Shown here: positions 61,331-64,000 of the stretch, piece after piece | Numbering within the stretch: position 1 is the first letter of the stretch | How the letters are laid out: each line of letters begins with the position of its first letter | DNA from: Sulfuritalea hydrogenivorans sk43H | Lineage (GTDB): Bacteria; Pseudomonadota; Gammaproteobacteria; Burkholderiales; Rhodocyclaceae | Assembly: GCF_000828635.1 (NCBI RefSeq) | Contig: NZ_AP012547.1 | Span: forward strand, 3,348,001-3,412,000 | Reading direction: 5' to 3' | DNA: 64,000 nt | Translations under genes and position numbers: made by a program | Notes under the pieces: generated by a model | What the model saw: only the letters and a program-made list of their open reading frames with translations | What the model was told of the DNA's origin: nothing | Database searches by the model: none

Positions 61331-62404
61331 TCAGAACAAACTCATCTGCGGCGTGGCGACCGCTGGCTGCGGCGGCGGTCGGAAACCCGTCGTGTCGAGC
61401 GGCGCCGATGGCGCGTCCAGCCCAAGCCGGCGCACGGCAAGGCGGAAGCGCCGGGCGATGATGTCCGCCAGCGGCCCGCTGCCGCGTTGCCGGCTGCCGA
61501 AGGCGCTGTCGTACTCCTTGCCGCCATGCAGCTGGCGCATCAGGCTATACACATGCTCGGCGTGCCCCGGCCGATGGCTGTCGAGCCAGGCGCGGAACAG
61601 CGGCTTCACCTCATGCGGCAGGCGCAGCAGGATGTAGCCGGCCGAGCTCGCGCCCGCTTCGCGCGCCGCGGCGAGGATGGCCTCCAGCTCATGATCGGTC
61701 AGCGCCGGGATCAACGGCGCCGCCATCACCGCCGTCGGCACGCCGGCCGCCGCCAGCGCGGCGACAACCGCGAGTCGGCGCCGGGGAGACGCCGCCCGCG
61801 GTTCCATCGCCCGCGCAAGGTCGGCATCGAGCGTGGTGATCGAAATCGCCACATGCACGCGCTGGCCGCGCGCCATTTCCGCCAGCAGGTCGAGGTCGCG
61901 CAGGATCAGCGCCGACTTGGTGACGATGGTCACCGGGTGGTGCGTTTCCGCGAGCACGTCGAGGATGCCGCGCGTCACCCGCAGGCGGCGCTCCACCGGC
62001 TGCCAGGCGTCGGTGTTGATGCCCAGCGCCACCGGGCGGCAGACGTAGTTCTTCCTGGCCAGTTCCCGGCGCAGGATTGCCGCCGCATCGGCCTTGTACG
62101 CAATTTTCGTTTCGAAATCGAGTCCCGGCGACAAACCCAGGTAAGCATGCGACGGTCGCGCAAAACAGTACGCACAGCCGTGTTCGCAACCGCGATAGGG
62201 ATTGATCGTGCGGTCGTAGGGAATGTCGGGCGAGGTGTTGTAGGTGATCACCGATTTCGCCGTATCGACCATCAGCTCGGTGGCCGGCGCCGCCTCGTCC
62301 TCGTTCCACCACCCGTCGTCCGCCGCCTCCCGCCGCCAGGCGTCGAAGCGGCCATCGGGCGAGATCACCGCGCCGCGGCCTTTGCGGAGAGTGCCGGCTT
62401 TCAT
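61331..62404 (-). CDS. PA0069-family radical SAM protein
   Basis: A 357-residue enzyme with the Fe-S motif CEHGCAYC (CxxxCxxC) near residue 73, in a spore photoproduct lyase-like context (NPYRGCEHGCAYC), then ALGINTDAWQPVERRL and VAISITTLDADLARAMEPRA. Substrate unknown. A weak antisense motif copy falls at AASPRRRLA. Confidence 0.9.
   Translation of the reverse strand: MKAGTLRKGRGAVISPDGRFDAWRREAADDGWWNEDEAAPATELMVDTAKSVITYNTSPDIPYDRTINPYRGCEHGCAYCFARPSHAYLGLSPGLDFETKIAYKADAAAILRRELARKNYVCRPVALGINTDAWQPVERRLRVTRGILDVLAETHHPVTIVTKSALILRDLDLLAEMARGQRVHVAISITTLDADLARAMEPRAASPRRRLAVVAALAAAGVPTAVMAAPLIPALTDHELEAILAAAREAGASSAGYILLRLPHEVKPLFRAWLDSHRPGHAEHVYSLMRQLHGGKEYDSAFGSRQRGSGPLADIIARRFRLAVRRLGLDAPSAPLDTTGFRPPPQPAVATPQMSLF
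61771..61794 (+). repeat. Dispersed 24-bp motif, copy 18 (degenerate)
   Basis: Two departures from the consensus plus C at base 22; antisense in the radical SAM gene. Confidence 0.5.
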
Positions 62405-62466
62405 GCTGTGATTATATACAGTTATATCGGTCGTTTGCCAGATCCCGCAACCCGCCTGGCCCGCCG

Positions 62467-62490
62467 AAAGTCGGTGCCGGCGACACGCCG
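62467..62490 (+). repeat. Dispersed 24-bp motif, copy 19 (intergenic)
   Basis: Between the divergent radical SAM and alpha-2-macroglobulin genes, upstream of the latter's candidate promoter. Confidence 0.8.
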
Positions 62491-62510
62491 ACGCCCCGCA
62501 TCCCGCTGGC

Positions 62511-62516
62511 TATAAT
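62511..62516 (+). promoter_or_regulatory. Candidate -10 box for the alpha-2-macroglobulin gene
   Basis: TATAAT about 30 bases before the likely ATG; no good -35 box. Confidence 0.35.
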
Positions 62517-62546
62517 CCCCCGACGTCATTCATGCGGAATACGACC

Positions 62547-64000
62547 ATGCCCAAGCGCGCCGCAGCCCTGCTTTGCCTCACCCTTTCCTTCGCCGCGGAT
62601 GCCGCCTGGGTACAGCAATTCACGCCGCAGGAACTGGTCGACCAGCAGACGCGCGCCACGGTGGTGTTCAGCACCGACATGGTGCCGCTGGGCCGGCCGG
62701 ACGCGGCGGCGCCCTTCCGCGTCGATTGCGGCGCGGTGAAGGGCAGCGGCCGCTGGGCCGATCCCCGCACCTGGACGTGGCAACTCGAACGCGCCCTGCT
62801 GCCGGGCGAGCGCTGCCAGTTCGAGGTGAAGGCGGATTTCAGGGCGGTCAACGGCGAGGACATCAACGGCAAGACCGGCTATCGCTTCTTCGCGCCGGGA
62901 CCGTGGCCGCGCGCCATCCATCCCGCGCCCGGCGGCGGCATCGAGGAGGATCAGGCCTTTGTCATCACGCCGGCCGGACCGGTCAAGGCGGCATCGGTGG
63001 AACAGAACGTCTGGTGCGAGGCCGACGGCGTCGGCAACCGGATTCCGGCGCGCCTGGTGCCCGAGCCGCAGCGCCGGGAAATATTTGCCGCGACGCATCG
63101 CGGCGGCAGGAACGAGATCGTGGTGGCTTGCAGCGAACGCCTGCCGGCCGGTGTGAAGATGAAGCTGGTGTGGGGCAAGGGTGTCGAAGCGGAGAATGGC
63201 GCGAAGTCGACCAAGGAAGAGAGCTTCATCTATCCGGTGCGCGAGCCCTTCCGCGCCACGCTGAGTTGCGAACGCGAGAAGGCCGGCGCGCCCTGCTCGC
63301 CGCTGTCGAACATCACGCTGGAATTCTCGGCTCAGGTCGATGCAACGCTGCGCGGCAAGATGCGCCTGATCACCCCCGAGGGCGAACGCCTGCCGGTCGA
63401 TACCGACAAGAGCGACAGCCGGCGCCAGAACACGGCGCGCAGCTTCGTCTTTGCCCGGCCCTTCGCGCAGAACGCCGAACTGCGCCTGGAACTGCCCGCC
63501 GGCATCAAGGACGAGGCCGGGCGGCCGCTGGCCAACGCGACGAGCTTCCCGCTCAAATTCACCACCGCCACGCTGCCGCCGCTGGCGAAGTTTCCCGGCG
63601 ATTTCGGCATTGTCGAACTCAAGGAAGGCGGCGTGCTGCCGGTCACTTTGCGCAACATCGAAGCGAAGCTCGATTTGCGCGAACGGCGCCTGACCGAGGA
63701 CGCCGAAGTGATTGCCGCGATGCAGGCCATCGTCCGCTTCAACAAGCAGACGAAGAAAGTAAAGCTGCTGCGCGACGGCAAGCCGGAGGACTACGAAGAC
63801 CCCCACTACGCCCGCGAATTGAGCTATCTGGCGCAGCAGCCCGGCGTCGGCAAGCGCGAGCTGCCCAAACCCGGCGGCAGTGCCGAATTCGAAGTGGTCG
63901 GCATTCCGCTGGCGAAGCCCGGTTACCACATCGTCGAAGTCGAAAGCCGGCTGCTCGGCGCGGCGCTGCTCTCCAGCGCCAGGCCGATGTATGTGCGCGC
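62547..64000 (+). CDS. Alpha-2-macroglobulin family protein, 3' end outside window
   Basis: The frame is open to the last base; about 484 residues are visible. A signal peptide (AALLCLTLSFAADA) precedes beta-rich macroglobulin-like domains with TRATVVFSTDMVPLGRP, PWPRAIHPAPGGGIEEDQAFVI and KPGYHIVEVESRLLG. The family comprises large (about 1,900-residue) periplasmic protease traps. The thioester region would lie beyond the window. An in-frame ATG at 62532 is an alternative start. Confidence 0.82.
   Translation, partial: MPKRAAALLCLTLSFAADAAWVQQFTPQELVDQQTRATVVFSTDMVPLGRPDAAAPFRVDCGAVKGSGRWADPRTWTWQLERALLPGERCQFEVKADFRAVNGEDINGKTGYRFFAPGPWPRAIHPAPGGGIEEDQAFVITPAGPVKAASVEQNVWCEADGVGNRIPARLVPEPQRREIFAATHRGGRNEIVVACSERLPAGVKMKLVWGKGVEAENGAKSTKEESFIYPVREPFRATLSCEREKAGAPCSPLSNITLEFSAQVDATLRGKMRLITPEGERLPVDTDKSDSRRQNTARSFVFARPFAQNAELRLELPAGIKDEAGRPLANATSFPLKFTTATLPPLAKFPGDFGIVELKEGGVLPVTLRNIEAKLDLRERRLTEDAEVIAAMQAIVRFNKQTKKVKLLRDGKPEDYEDPHYARELSYLAQQPGVGKRELPKPGGSAEFEVVGIPLAKPGYHIVEVESRLLGAALLSSARPMYVR

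Overview
The window is GC-rich (by eye mostly 62-66% GC), densely packed chromosomal DNA of a Gram-negative betaproteobacterium. Rhodocyclales or close relatives is my best guess, from the gene set (TAXI-type TRAP transporter with a DUF1850 protein, nitrate-sensing chemoreceptor, bacteriohemerythrins, folB divergent from plsY, leuS-lptE-holA-proA order) and protein similarity as I remember it. No rRNA, tRNA or CRISPR array was seen.

Layout. 1-4.1 kb: a TPR-like protein and a DUF4384-like exported protein, two hotdog thioesterases, and a secreted caspase-like peptidase. 4.2-10.2 kb: a NIT-domain chemoreceptor, a WbuC cupin and dnaE. 10.4-15 kb: a ParA ATPase, a hemerythrin, maeB and a quinone oxidoreductase. 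15-19.5 kb: signalling genes (a REC-GAF-GGDEF-EAL protein and a CHASE3 kinase with its LuxR-type regulator). 19.6-21.1 kb: a second ParA coupled to a glycine-rich protein. 21.1-24.2 kb: a mobile island made of a composite inverted-repeat element carrying one AT-richer gene, with an IS481-type insertion in its left arm and a HigBA toxin-antitoxin pair next to it. 24.3-31.8 kb: an SDR/hydrolase pair, a DUF3800 protein with a type IIG restriction-modification enzyme, and uvrD. 32-38.6 kb: a FecR/SPOR protein and the leuS-lptE-holA-proA run. 38.7-47.5 kb: more cyclic-di-GMP and PAS sensors around a DUF4139 protein, a chalcone-isomerase-like protein and a CoA transferase. 47.5-64 kb: a SulP-STAS-cNMP transporter, the TRAP operon, ogt, xerD, DUF1223, ybaK, TRIC channel, folB, plsY, bacteriohemerythrin, a twin-cNMP protein, tsaD, a periplasmic binding protein, a radical SAM protein and the start of an alpha-2-macroglobulin.

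The most unusual signal is not a gene. A 24-bp sequence (core AGTCGGCG, then YYRRCR, two free bases, then ACGGCG) occurs about 19 times on both strands, roughly once per 3.4 kb. It lies inside at least 14 unrelated genes, some of them essential, and in intergenic DNA. In coding sequence it always keeps the frame, and it seems to replace ordinary codons rather than add length. This resembles the DNA uptake sequences of Neisseria or Haemophilus more than a transposed repeat, but the sequence is not one I recognise. The same motif also forms both outer ends of the composite inverted-repeat element, and a cargo-less relative of that element lies at 10.3 kb.
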